Part shown: positions 53,703 through 62,565 of the stretch, piece by piece | Numbering within the stretch: the stretch's first letter is position 1 | Layout of the letters: every line of letters begins with the position of its first letter | From: Xiheimicrobium sp033763395 | GTDB lineage: Bacteria; Myxococcota; Myxococcia; Myxococcales; Myxococcaceae | Length of the DNA: 64,000 nt | NCBI GenBank assembly: GCA_033763395.1 | Contig: JANRKQ010000056.1 | Location: forward strand, 105,084-169,083 | Direction: 5' to 3' | Notes under the pieces: model-generated | Seen by the model: only the letters and a program-made list of their open reading frames with translations | What the model was told of the DNA's origin: nothing | The model's database searches: none | Made by a program: the position numbers and the translations under genes

Positions 53703-56579
53703 GTGCGCGCCGAAGACTCCCTCGACCTGTCGACTCCCGCCCCGGTCTCCGCTCCACGGGCCCTCGGCGCCGGGCGCCTCCTCACCACCTCGGGCTGGGA
53801 AGTCCCCACGCTGAAGGACCCGCGCCTGCCCTTCGGCGCGCTGCTCTTCTCGTACGCCGTCGCCGGCTTCACCTTCATGGGCTTCAACCGCCAGTGGTGG
53901 CAGATGGCCATCATCATGGCGAGCGCCATGGCCCTCGAGGTGGCGCTCTCGTGGTGGCTCCATCGCCGCAAGCTCGTGCCGGTCTCGGCCTTCATCACCA
54001 GCTGCTCGCTGGCCATCCTCCTGAACTACTCGCACCACTCGTGGGTGTTGCTGTTCCCCGTCTTCCTCGCCATCGGCTCGAAGTACGTGCTCACCGTCGA
54101 CGGCAAGCACGTCTTCAACCCCGCCATGTTCGGCGTCGCCGTCTCGTTGCTCGTCTCGCGCGAGTGGATCACAGCGGCGCCCGCCTACCAGTGGGCCGGC
54201 GGAGACGTGACCATCAGCCTCTTCATCGCCACCGCCGCGCTCATGCTCTTCGTCTTCCGCGTCGGCAAGGGCTGGCTCGTGGTGAGCTTCCTCGTCTTCT
54301 ACGCGCTGCAGACGGCCGTGCGGGCCTGGGTGATGCGCCACCACCTGCCGTGGCAGACGCTCTTCTTCGGCACGCTCGAGTCGCCGCCGTTCTACCTCTT
54401 CACATTTTACATGATCACCGACCCCGCCACGTCGCCGAAGACGCCGCGCGGCCAGGTGCTCCTCGCGCTCGCCCTGGTGCTCATCGACGCGGTGCTGCAC
54501 TTCAAGGAGAGCGTCTACACGTTCTTCTATGCGGCTCTCACGGTGGGCACGGCGCGCTTCCTCTGGGCGCACGGCGAGAAGCTGGTGCGCGGCGGTGTGG
54601 CGCGCCTCAAGGCGCTGCTCGACCTCGACTCGCTCCGCCGGGTGGGCACGGTGGGGACGCTGGGCGTCTTCATGGTGGGCGGGTGGAACCAGTTCCTCGC
54701 GCCCCTCGCCGCGCCGACCGACGTCGGCTTCCACTTCGAGCGCATCGACGTGACGCGGGCGGGTCTCCACTCCGAGATGGGCACGACGCTCACCGAGGTC
54801 GACCCGCGGCTCCACCACGTCGCCAAGTGGGTGCTCTCGGTCGGAGACGCCATCGTCGCCGGAGACGTGGACCTGGACGGCCACCTCGACCTGCTCCTCA
54901 CCCACCCGCTCGCCACCGCGAAGGACCGCATCGGGCTGTACCGCAACCGGGGCGACTTCACCTTCGAGCGGCTGCCGCTCCCACCCGCGCTCGAGGCGCT
55001 GGCGAACGACCCGAAGACGCACGGGCTCGCCAGCGGCGGCGTCTTCGTCGACGACGACTCCGACGGAGACCTGGACCTGCTCCTCACCGTCGCCTTCGGC
55101 AAGACGCGCCTGTTGCGCAACCGCCTCGTCGAGACCGGGCGCCTCGGCTTCGACGACGTCTCGCAGGCCGCCGGCCTCGACGCGCACACCGTCTCGCTCG
55201 GGGCCACCTTCCTCGACGTCGACGCCGACGGCGTGCTCGACCTCTGGGTGACGAACGCGCTCACCACCCACCTGCCCGACTACGAGACGCCCACGCCGCT
55301 GAACGTCTTCGCGCTCCCGCCGCCGGCCTTCGAGGGCGACCGCCGCATGTTCCGCTTCATGCACAACGGGTGGCACGACGCCGACAACGGGGGCGTCACC
55401 CACCTCTACCGGGGCCGCGGCGACGGCACCTACGAGCGCCTCGACGAGAGGGCGTGGGGCCTGCCCGAGACGCACTGGTCGCTCGCCATCGGCACCCAGG
55501 ACTTCAACCACGACGGCTTCACCGACGTGTACGTCGCCAGCGACTTCGGGCCCGACGACCTCTACTTGAACGAGGGTGGGAAGCGCTTTCGCCGTGTCCA
55601 GGGCCCGCGCTTCGGCGACGTCGGCAAGGACACCTACAAGGGCATGAACGTGTCCATCGCCGACTTCGACCGCGACGGCTTCGCCGACGTCTCGGTGTCG
55701 AACGTGCACCACGCGCTCCAGTCCGAGGGCTCGCTCTTGTGGATGGTGAGGCCCTCGAAGGCCGACCCCTTCGTGCCCCACTTCACCGACGAGGCCACCC
55801 AGCGCGGCATGCTCAATGAGCGGCGCTTCGGCTGGGGCGCCGCCGCGGGAGACCTCGACCTCGACGGCTGGGACGACCTCGTGCAGGCCAACGGCATGGT
55901 CGACGCGCGGCTCGACCCCGAGCTCGTCACGCCTTCACGCAGCGGCTTCGAGTGGCCGTGGAACAAGGGCCGCACCGACTACTGGTACGTGAACCAGAAG
56001 CTCATGCAGTCGGGGCCCGAGATTCACACCTACGCCGACCGCTGGGGCGACGTGCGCGGCCGCCACATCTACGCGAACGAGGCGCGCCGCGCGTACCTGA
56101 ACCTCGGGCCGAAGCAGCCGGGCGTCTTCGTCGACGCCGCCAGCGCGCTCGGCCTCGACGACCCCGACAACTCGCGCGGCGTGCTGCTGCAGGACCTCGA
56201 CGGCGATGGTGACCTCGATGCCGTCATCTCGAACCAGCACGGGGCGGTCTCGGTCTACCGGAGCGGGCGGCGCACCTCGTCAGGGCCCCACTTCATCGCG
56301 CTGGAGCTGCGCGGCCCGCGCGGGAACGCCGAGGCCATCGGCGCGGTGGTGACGGTGGCTGCGAGCGTCGGCGGCCAGCCGCTCACGCAGCGCCGCGAGG
56401 TGCAGCTGATGGGCGGCTTCTCGGCACAGGCGGGCCGCCGCCTCACGTTCGGCCTCGGAGACGGGGTGACGCCCGAGGTCGACGTGACGGTGCGCTGGCC
56501 GGGAGGGACCACCACGACGCAGCGGCTCGCGGTCGATCGACTCCATCGCCTCGCCGCCGGCTCGCGGGAGTCCCCCTGA
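53703..56579 (+). CDS. RnfD/NqrB-like membrane domain fused to FG-GAP/ASPIC (CRTAC1-like) ectodomain
   Basis: 958 residues from GTG 53703. Residues ~35-330 hold eight to ten membrane helices with Val-Phe-Asn-Pro-Ala-Met-Phe-Gly near 138 and Phe-Tyr-Met-Ile-Thr-Asp-Pro-Ala-Thr-Ser-Pro near 238-249, segments that match RnfD/NqrB electron-transport subunits. Near the FMN-binding region the usual Ser-Gly-Ala-Thr is not evident. Residues ~370-850 contain several FG-GAP/VCBS calcium-type repeats (Asp-Val-Asp-Leu-Asp-Gly-His, Asp-Asp-Asp-Ser-Asp-Gly-Asp, Asp-Phe-Asn-His-Asp-Gly-Phe). The C-terminus (~875-955) matches the ASPIC/UnbV domain (Glu-Val-Gln-Leu-Met-Gly-Gly-Phe). Fusion of these parts is unusual. 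Confidence 0.87.
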   Translation: MRAEDSLDLSTPAPVSAPRALGAGRLLTTSGWEVPTLKDPRLPFGALLFSYAVAGFTFMGFNRQWWQMAIIMASAMALEVALSWWLHRRKLVPVSAFITSCSLAILLNYSHHSWVLLFPVFLAIGSKYVLTVDGKHVFNPAMFGVAVSLLVSREWITAAPAYQWAGGDVTISLFIATAALMLFVFRVGKGWLVVSFLVFYALQTAVRAWVMRHHLPWQTLFFGTLESPPFYLFTFYMITDPATSPKTPRGQVLLALALVLIDAVLHFKESVYTFFYAALTVGTARFLWAHGEKLVRGGVARLKALLDLDSLRRVGTVGTLGVFMVGGWNQFLAPLAAPTDVGFHFERIDVTRAGLHSEMGTTLTEVDPRLHHVAKWVLSVGDAIVAGDVDLDGHLDLLLTHPLATAKDRIGLYRNRGDFTFERLPLPPALEALANDPKTHGLASGGVFVDDDSDGDLDLLLTVAFGKTRLLRNRLVETGRLGFDDVSQAAGLDAHTVSLGATFLDVDADGVLDLWVTNALTTHLPDYETPTPLNVFALPPPAFEGDRRMFRFMHNGWHDADNGGVTHLYRGRGDGTYERLDERAWGLPETHWSLAIGTQDFNHDGFTDVYVASDFGPDDLYLNEGGKRFRRVQGPRFGDVGKDTYKGMNVSIADFDRDGFADVSVSNVHHALQSEGSLLWMVRPSKADPFVPHFTDEATQRGMLNERRFGWGAAAGDLDLDGWDDLVQANGMVDARLDPELVTPSRSGFEWPWNKGRTDYWYVNQKLMQSGPEIHTYADRWGDVRGRHIYANEARRAYLNLGPKQPGVFVDAASALGLDDPDNSRGVLLQDLDGDGDLDAVISNQHGAVSVYRSGRRTSSGPHFIALELRGPRGNAEAIGAVVTVAASVGGQPLTQRREVQLMGGFSAQAGRRLTFGLGDGVTPEVDVTVRWPGGTTTTQRLAVDRLHRLAAGSRESP

Positions 56580-56821
56580 CACGTGGCCCCCTGACGTGCA
56601 GCACCCAGCGTCGCGGCTGGCTCGAGGGCCCTCCGGCGCGCTCCTGAAGTGCGCCACCAACGTCGCGCCCGCTTCAGGAGAGCGGCGACGCACGCTGCGG
56701 TGTTCCGGCGACGCGCGGCTGGCGCGTCGAAGGAGACGATGGACGTCGCGGTCGGCTCGAGTGGGGTTGCTTCAACGTCTCGGTGACGCGCCCACGCGAG
56801 CCGAAAGGGTCGAAGCGGCCT

Positions 56822-57286
56822 TCAGGTGCCGATGCGGTCGATGCGGCGCACGAGGTCGCGGAGGAACTCCCGGACTGCGGCGGCCCGCGCGTCGGGCGTC
56901 TCTTCGAGAATCGCCTCGAGCGCTCCCTCGATGCTGGCCCCTTCGCGGCGGTCGAGCGCCTTGCCCCCGGGGAGCAGCTCGATGATGGAGCGCCGGGCGT
57001 CCTTCGTGTCGCGCCGCCGCCGCAGCATCTTGCGCTTCTCGAGCCGCTTGAGCGACGTTGAGACCGTCGAGGCGTCGACGCACAGGAGCGTCGCCAGCTG
57101 TCCGGCGGTGATGCCCGGGTGCCGGCCCACCAGCCGGATGAGGAGCCGCTGCTGCGCGGTGACGCCGAGCCGGGCCTCCATGCGCACCGAGGCCCGCTCG
57201 ATGGCGTGGTTGAGGGCCCAGACCTCGCTCAAGAGGTCGAGCGCATCACCGCGGGACAGCTCGGTCTGTTTCTCTGCGGCGGCCAT
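56822..57286 (-). CDS. MarR-family transcriptional regulator
   Basis: 154-residue winged-helix dimer. Recognition helix Leu-Cys-Val-Asp-Ala-Ser-Thr-Val-Ser-Thr-Ser-Leu-Lys-Arg-Leu-Glu near residue 69-83, then the basic wing Arg-Arg-Arg-Arg-Asp-Thr-Lys-Asp-Ala-Arg near 89-98. N- and C-terminal helices form the dimer interface. No adjacent transporter or oxidoreductase suggests its target; the gene to its left is the RnfD fusion (convergent) and the right is a pseudogene fragment. Confidence 0.92.
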   Translation of the reverse strand: MAAAEKQTELSRGDALDLLSEVWALNHAIERASVRMEARLGVTAQQRLLIRLVGRHPGITAGQLATLLCVDASTVSTSLKRLEKRKMLRRRRDTKDARRSIIELLPGGKALDRREGASIEGALEAILEETPDARAAAVREFLRDLVRRIDRIGT

Positions 57287-57375
57287 GGCAGTCCCCTCGG
57301 CGCCCGTGCTGCTAGCCGCACGGAGCCGTCGGTGTCCAGCGACCGGGGCGGGCGTTCGTCAGTTACGGGGCTCCC

Positions 57376-57510
57376 ATGTCGCGGGTCGAGGGCCGCAGCC
57401 GTGGCGGCCGGGTGCTGCGTGAGCCGATGGCTGGCGTCACCCGCTACATGGCGGCGTCGACCGAGGCCGAGCTCCGCGCGATGTGGGCGTATCTCTGCTC
57501 GGTGAAGTGA
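57376..57510 (+). pseudogene. Fragment of a cytochrome c-type protein
   Basis: From ATG 57376, 44 codons end in TGA 57508-57510. The C-terminal part reads Arg-Tyr-Met-Ala-Ala-Ser-Thr-Glu-Ala-Glu-Leu-Arg-Ala-Met-Trp-Ala-Tyr-Leu, the usual last helix of class I cytochromes and DUF-type dihaem proteins (Leu-Thr-Asp-Glu-Glu-Leu-x-Ala-Leu-x-Ala-Tyr-Leu). No heme motif is seen upstream, so the N-terminus has been lost. It sits in a 388-nt gap between marR and comF. Confidence 0.45.
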
Positions 57511-57529
57511 GAGGCCTCGCTGCGCGAAA

Positions 57530-57634
57530 GCGCCCGGGCCATTCCGAAACAACGGGAGACCTGCTCCACCCGGGCACGGCTGTCGGTCGAGTCGTGGTGG
57601 AGCAGGTCGCCTCGGCCGCAGTCCTAAAGGGCGC
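57530..57634. other. 105-nt nested inverted repeat next to the cytochrome fragment
   Basis: Inner perfect 13-bp arms GACCTGCTCCACC (57558-57570) and GGTGGAGCAGGTC (57596-57608) with a 25-nt loop, and a shorter outer pair GCGCCC (57530-57535) with GGGCGC (57629-57634). Same architecture (13-bp inner arms, ~25-nt loop, outer arms, ~105-110 nt) as the element at 35311-35421, though the sequences are not similar. No ORF and no T tract. Confidence 0.6.
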
Positions 57635-57674
57635 CACGCGCGCGTGCCACGCTGTCTTCGGTGACGTTCGTGCG

Positions 57675-58379
57675 TCAGCCCAGGGCCAGCTCTCGGCGCT
57701 GACGGGCGAGCGTCAACACATGCACGTGCGTGACGCCGGCCGCCAGCAACGCGCGGGTCGCCTCGGAGGCCGTCGAGCCCGTCGTGTAGACGTCGTCGAC
57801 GAGGAGCACCTCGTGGCCGCGCGCCGCCGTCGCCGCGGCGAAGGCCCCGCGCACGTTGGCATCGCGTGCCTCTTCTGACAGCCCAACCTGCCGGGTGGTG
57901 GCGCGGCCACGGCTCAACCAGTCGTCGTGGACGGCGCGCTTGAGCACCGCGCCCAGCTCGACCGCCAGCAGCGTGGCCTGGTCGTACCCGCGCTCGCGGT
58001 AGCGGCCCACGTGGAGCGGCAGCGGCACCACCGGCCCCGTCGCGCGCAGGAGGAAGTCGCTCGCGGCGTTCGCCAGGAGTGACGCCAACGGCCGCGCGAG
58101 GTCGGGCCGCTGCTCGTACTTGAAGCGGTGAATGGCCCGGGCCACCGCGCCATCGTGCTCGAAGGGCGCGTGCGCCCGTGCGAATGGAGGCGGCTTCGTC
58201 TCGCAGCGGGGGCACCGCCCCGACGAGAACCGGCCAGGCTCGCTGCAGCGGCGGCAGTGCGGCGAGGGCGTCTCGAGTACGAGGGCCTCGCAGGCCTCGC
58301 AGAAGAAGCCGGCGCCCGGCAGCACCTCGTCGCAGGCCACGCAGGCCGGGGGGTAGACGAGCTCGAGGAGTCCCTCCAT
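57675..58379 (-). CDS. comF: ComF-family phosphoribosyltransferase-like protein
   Basis: 234 residues from ATG 58379. N-terminal Cys pairs (Cys-Val-Ala-Cys near 14, Cys-Glu-Ala-Cys near 27, Cys-Arg-Arg-Cys, Cys-Pro-Arg-Cys near 56) form the zinc-finger found in ComF, and the PRTase loop Val-Leu-Leu-Val-Asp-Asp-Val-Tyr-Thr-Thr-Gly-Ser-Thr near 184-196 is the nucleotide-binding motif. Family members help DNA uptake (competence) and nucleic-acid metabolism. It lies just upstream (39 nt) of the BON/Stig pair on the same strand. Confidence 0.93.
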   Translation of the reverse strand: MEGLLELVYPPACVACDEVLPGAGFFCEACEALVLETPSPHCRRCSEPGRFSSGRCPRCETKPPPFARAHAPFEHDGAVARAIHRFKYEQRPDLARPLASLLANAASDFLLRATGPVVPLPLHVGRYRERGYDQATLLAVELGAVLKRAVHDDWLSRGRATTRQVGLSEEARDANVRGAFAAATAARGHEVLLVDDVYTTGSTASEATRALLAAGVTHVHVLTLARQRRELALG

Positions 58380-58417
58380 CGCGGCGCCAGACGTTAGCAG
58401 CCGCGCGGGCGCCGCAG

Positions 58418-58915
58418 TCAGCGCTCGTCTTCGCTCAACAGCTCCACCTTGTTCGTCACCTGGTCGTCGCCCAGCTTCCGGGCGAGCGCCTGCACCTGCT
58501 CGAACTCGGTGGGGGTCAGCGCCCAGCCCCACAGCTCGACGGTGCCATGGCGCACGCAGGCGGTGACGGCCTTGAAGGGCTTGAGCTCGCCCTGCACCTT
58601 CTGACGCCGCTTGACGAGGGCCTGGGTGCGCGTGTCGTCCTCGGCGCAGGCCATCACGTGCACCCGCGAGCCGTCCTTGCGCCACGCCAGGGTGGTGCGC
58701 ACGCCGCCGCACGAGGCCTCGAGCCAGAACGTCTGGGGCTCGTCGACGTCCATGCCCTCTTCCACGCAGCGGCCCGACGCCGCCGTCACCTTCTCGATGT
58801 GCTCGACGCGGAAGTGTTTGCGCTGGCCCGGCTCGAGCGTCACCGCGCGGAAGCGGGCGCTCCCGAGCGGCTCGGCCGCGGCGAGGGTGAGCAGCAGCAG
58901 CGCCGCGCGGCTCAC
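58418..58915 (-). CDS. Secreted BON-domain protein
   Basis: 165 residues from GTG 58915, whose first bases overlap the stop of the Stig-repeat gene (GTGA, 58912-58915). Signal peptide-like start (Ser-Arg-Ala-Ala-Leu-Leu-Leu-Leu-Thr-Leu-Ala). The C-terminal ~60 residues match the BON fold: Phe-Lys-Ala-Val-Thr-Ala-Cys-Val-Arg-His-Gly-Thr-Val-Glu-Leu-Trp-Gly-Trp near 108-125, then Val-Gln-Ala-Leu-Ala-Arg-Lys-Leu-Gly-Asp-Asp-Gln-Val-Thr-Asn-Lys-Val. Envelope-associated role likely. Translationally coupled to the large lipoprotein. Confidence 0.83.
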   Translation of the reverse strand: MSRAALLLLTLAAAEPLGSARFRAVTLEPGQRKHFRVEHIEKVTAASGRCVEEGMDVDEPQTFWLEASCGGVRTTLAWRKDGSRVHVMACAEDDTRTQALVKRRQKVQGELKPFKAVTACVRHGTVELWGWALTPTEFEQVQALARKLGDDQVTNKVELLSEDER

Positions 58916-61900
58916 GGGAACGCGCACATGCCGTTGTTGCACTGCTGGTTGCCCGGGCACACCGTGCCGCACGCTCCGCAGTTGTTCTCGTCGAAGCGCG
59001 TGTCGATGCAGGTGTTGTTGCAGCGCGTGAGGCCGGTCGCGCACTGGCAGGTGCCGCCGATGCAGGCGTTGAGGGCGCCGGTGCCGCACGAGTTGCCGCA
59101 GGCCCCGCAGTTCTGCACGCTCGTCTGCAGGTTGACGCACTGGTTGTTGCAGAGCGTCGTGCCGAAGGGGCACTGGCACACGCCGGCCGCGCACACCCGG
59201 CCGAAGGGGCAGACGTTGCCGCAGGCGCCGCAGTTCTGCTGGTTGGCCTGCACGTCGATGCAGACGCCGTTGCACACCGCGCGGCCCGCCGTGCAGTAGC
59301 AGATGCCGCCGATGCACTGCTCTCCGGTGGCGCACGCCCGCCCGCAGGCGCCGCAGCTCGAGGCGCTCGTCTGCAGGTTGACGCAGGTGTTGGGGGTGCC
59401 GCCGGGCGTCGACGGGCAGGCCGTCTCTCCGCCCGGGCACATGGTGGTGCACACCCCGTTGCTGCACGCCTGGGTCGGCCCGCAGACGTTGCCGCAGGCG
59501 CCGCAGTTGGCTCCGTCGGTGGCGGTGCGCACGCAGCGGTTGCCGCAGCGCACGAAGCCCTGCGCGGCGTTGCAGAGGCACTGGCCCTGGCTGCAGCCCT
59601 GCGCGCCGGTGCCGCACGCGTTGCCACAGGCGCCGCAGTTGTTCACGTCGAAGCCCGTGTTGGTGCACACGCCGGAGCAGTTGGTGAGGAAGCCGGAGCA
59701 CATCGTCACGCAGTTGCCGAACTGGCACGCCTGGTTCATGCCGCACGAGCGGCCGCAGGCGCCGCAGTTGGCGTTGTCCTGCTGGAGGCGCACGCACTGG
59801 TTGCCGCAGCGGGTGAAGCCCGGCGCGCAGGTGCAGGCCCCGTTGACGCACTGGCCGCCGCCACACGAGGTGCCGCAGGTGCCGCAGTTGCCCGGGTCGG
59901 TCTGCGGGTTGACGCAGATGGTGCCGCAGCGCACGAAGCCCATCGGACACGAGGACTGGCAGGCGCCGTTCGAGCAGATGCCGGTGGCGCCGCACGAGGT
60001 GCCGCAGGCGCCGCAGTTGGCCGGGTCGGTGCCGAGGCTGACGCAGGTGCCGTTGCACAACGTGAGGCCCGGCGCGCAGGTGCAGGCGCCGTTGACGCAC
60101 GAGCCGAGCCCGCACGAGGTGCCGCAGGCGCCGCAGTTGGCCGAGTCACTCTGGGTGTTGACGCAGCGGCCGTTGCACACCGTGCTGCCCATGGGGCACT
60201 GGCACGTGCCGCCGGTGCACGACGCGCCGGCCGCGCAGCCCACGCCGCACATGCCGCAGTTGGTGACGTCGGTCTGCGTGTTGACGCACTGGTTGCCGCA
60301 GCGGGTGGTGCCAGCAGGGCACTGGCAGACGCCGGCCTGACAGGTGGCGCCGCCCCCGCAGGCGTTGCCGCAGGTGCCGCAGTTGAGCGGGTCGGTCTGG
60401 GTGGCCACGCAGCGGCCGTTGCACAGCGTCTGGCCCACCGGGCAGCCGCACACGCCGCCGGAGCAGCTCGTGCCCGGCCCGCACACGTTGCCGCAGCTGC
60501 CGCAGTTGTTGTTGTCGGCCTGGGTGTTGACGCACGCGAGCCCGACGGGGCTCATGCAGGCCGTCAGCCCGCCCGTGCAGCTGCATCGGCCCATGGTGCA
60601 GCTCTGGCCGACGCCGCACGCGTTGTTGCAGAAGCCGCAGTTGAGCGAGTCGGCCAGCGGGTTGACGCAGACGCCGTTGCACCGAATCTGACCTGGCGTG
60701 GGGCAGGGGGTGGGCGTGCAGAGGCCTCCGGTGCACTGCGTGCCGGCCTGGCAGGTGATGCCGCAGCCGCCGCAGTTCGATGGGTCGTTGAAGCGGTCGA
60801 CGCAGACGCCGTTGCAGCGAATCTGACCCGCCGGGCAGCCGGGGGTGACGCAGGCGCCGGCCGAGCACGTCTGGCCCATGCCGCAGCGCACGTTGCAGGC
60901 GCCGCAGTTCGTCGGGTCGTTGAAGCGGTCGACGCAGGTGCCGTTGCAGTTGATCTGCCCGGGGATGGGGCAGTTGGGCGTGGTGCACGTCGCCATCACG
61001 CACTGCTGGCCGCGGGCGCAGGGGTTGTTGCAGGCGCCGCAGTTGAGGTTGTCGGTGGTGGTGTCGGTGCACAGGCCGTTGCAGTTCACCTGGCCGGGGA
61101 TGGGGCAGGGCACCGCCTGGCAGACGCCCGCGCGGCACTGCTGGCCCGGCGCGCAGCGCACGTTGCAGGCGCCGCAGTTGAGGTTGTCGGCCGACGGATC
61201 GACGCACAGGCCGTTGCAGAGCTGCCGCGGCGCCGCGCAGCCCATGGTGCAGGCGCCGTTCACGCAGGCCGCGCCGCCGGGGCACGTCACGTTGCAGCCG
61301 CCACAGTTCCGCGGGTCGGTGCCGAGCGAGACGCAGGTGCCGTTGCACGACGTCTGGCCGGGGCCGCACGCGGTCGAGCACCGGCCTGCCACGCAGACGC
61401 CCGCCGCGCCGCAGTTATTGCCGCAGGAGCCGCAGTTCGACGGGTCGGTCTGCACGTCGACGCACGACGGCCCGCAGAGGATGAGCGGGCGGCCACAGCT
61501 CCCGGGCACGCAGCGGCCGGCGGTGCACAGCTCGTTGGGGCCGCAGGCGTTGCCGCACAGGCCACAGTTGCGGGCGTCGACGCGGGTGTCGGTGCACTGG
61601 CCGTTGCACACCTGCTGGTTCGGCAGACAGGCGATGGTGCAGCTGCCCATGACGCAGGTCCCGCTCGGCCCGCAGTCGCGGCCGCAGGCACCGCAGTTGC
61701 GCGGGTCGTCGAGCACCTTCGTGCACGTTCCGTTGCAGAGCGCCTCACCGGGCCCGCAGGCGCCGGTGCACCGGCCCATCGAGCACGTCTCGTTCGAGGA
61801 GCAGCGGTTGCCGCAGGCGCCGCAGTTCAGCTCATCGGTCGCGACGTCGACGCAGGCGGTGCCGCACTGGGCGAGGCCCGGCATGCAGGTGGCCACGCAG

Positions 61901-62442
61901 CGCCCGGCCTGGCACAGCTGCCCGGCTCCGCAGGCCCTCCCGCAGGCGCCGCAGTTGGCCGCGTCGCTCTGCGTGTTGACGCAGGCGCCGTTCGCGCACT
62001 GGGTGAGCGGCGCGCTGCACTGACAGCGGCCCTGCGAGCAGTCCTCGAGGCCGTTGCAGGTGGTGCCGCAGGCGCCGCAGTTCGCGCGGTCGGCCTGGGT
62101 GTCGACGCAGGTGCCGTTGCAGTTCGTCTGGCCGTTGATGCACCCCTGGCGGCAGACGCCCAGCTGGCAGGCCTGGCCCATGGGGCACACCGTGCCGCAG
62201 GCGCCGCAGTTCGTGCGGTCGCTCTGCAGGGTGACACACTGGCCGTTGCACCGCGTGGTGCCCATCGGGCACGGCTGCGGGTTGGGGTCGACGACGCAGC
62301 GGTTGGCCACGCACGAGAACCCGGTGGGACACGGTGGGTCGTCGGGCGTGCCGCAGAAGTAGACGGTCGTGCGCGAGCAGCCGGCGAGCGAGAGCCCGAG
62401 CGTGGCGCAGGCGAGCGCGAGGAGTCGGAAGGTGGACGTCAT
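58912..62442 (-). CDS. Giant Stig1-type repeat lipoprotein
   Basis: 1176 residues with lipobox Ser-Leu-Ala-Gly-Cys (Cys22). From residue ~60 to the end I count 26 tandem repeats of about 41 residues with the pattern Cys-Asn-Gly-x-Cys-Val-x5-Asp-x3-Asn-Cys-Gly-x-Cys-Gly-x2-Cys-x2-Gly-x2-Cys-x3-x-Cys-x-Cys, the Stig1 (PF04885) fold; similar myxobacterial proteins are often misnamed tryptophan synthase alpha. Several disulphides per repeat should give a rigid extracellular rod. Opposite-strand open frames in this gene are Pro/Gln/His-rich shadows. Adhesive or matrix role is inference. Confidence 0.9.
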   Translation of the reverse strand: MTSTFRLLALACATLGLSLAGCSRTTVYFCGTPDDPPCPTGFSCVANRCVVDPNPQPCPMGTTRCNGQCVTLQSDRTNCGACGTVCPMGQACQLGVCRQGCINGQTNCNGTCVDTQADRANCGACGTTCNGLEDCSQGRCQCSAPLTQCANGACVNTQSDAANCGACGRACGAGQLCQAGRCVATCMPGLAQCGTACVDVATDELNCGACGNRCSSNETCSMGRCTGACGPGEALCNGTCTKVLDDPRNCGACGRDCGPSGTCVMGSCTIACLPNQQVCNGQCTDTRVDARNCGLCGNACGPNELCTAGRCVPGSCGRPLILCGPSCVDVQTDPSNCGSCGNNCGAAGVCVAGRCSTACGPGQTSCNGTCVSLGTDPRNCGGCNVTCPGGAACVNGACTMGCAAPRQLCNGLCVDPSADNLNCGACNVRCAPGQQCRAGVCQAVPCPIPGQVNCNGLCTDTTTDNLNCGACNNPCARGQQCVMATCTTPNCPIPGQINCNGTCVDRFNDPTNCGACNVRCGMGQTCSAGACVTPGCPAGQIRCNGVCVDRFNDPSNCGGCGITCQAGTQCTGGLCTPTPCPTPGQIRCNGVCVNPLADSLNCGFCNNACGVGQSCTMGRCSCTGGLTACMSPVGLACVNTQADNNNCGSCGNVCGPGTSCSGGVCGCPVGQTLCNGRCVATQTDPLNCGTCGNACGGGATCQAGVCQCPAGTTRCGNQCVNTQTDVTNCGMCGVGCAAGASCTGGTCQCPMGSTVCNGRCVNTQSDSANCGACGTSCGLGSCVNGACTCAPGLTLCNGTCVSLGTDPANCGACGTSCGATGICSNGACQSSCPMGFVRCGTICVNPQTDPGNCGTCGTSCGGGQCVNGACTCAPGFTRCGNQCVRLQQDNANCGACGRSCGMNQACQFGNCVTMCSGFLTNCSGVCTNTGFDVNNCGACGNACGTGAQGCSQGQCLCNAAQGFVRCGNRCVRTATDGANCGACGNVCGPTQACSNGVCTTMCPGGETACPSTPGGTPNTCVNLQTSASSCGACGRACATGEQCIGGICYCTAGRAVCNGVCIDVQANQQNCGACGNVCPFGRVCAAGVCQCPFGTTLCNNQCVNLQTSVQNCGACGNSCGTGALNACIGGTCQCATGLTRCNNTCIDTRFDENNCGACGTVCPGNQQCNNGMCAFP
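58960..62260 (-). repeat. ~125-bp tandem coding repeat (26 copies)
   Basis: The Stig1-like repeats are also visible as DNA: motifs such as GCCGCAGGCGCCGCAGTT recur roughly every 120-130 bp on the plus strand from 58960 to 62260. Copies vary by substitutions and a few codons, so they are diverged rather than recent, except for runs with near-identical Cys-Gly-Ala-Cys-Gly codons. Confidence 0.8.
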
Positions 62443-62565
62443 GGAGGGGGTGTCCAGTGGGTGAGTCGGCCCTGAATCGTCGAACAGTGTAGGGTGATCT
62501 GGCCACGAAACGACAGAACGTCAGCGTCTTTTCGCGGGCCGGCCGACAACAGCCAGGGAGATGGC

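Noticed and set aside
59303..62023. Two long plus-strand frames opposite the Stig-repeat gene
   Set aside because: Pro/Gln/His-rich periodic sequence is what antisense reading of the Cys repeats gives; no start context or family.
58960..62260. Repeat array resembling a CRISPR at first sight
   Set aside because: Units are ~125 bp, coding, diverged, and have no unique spacers or cas genes.
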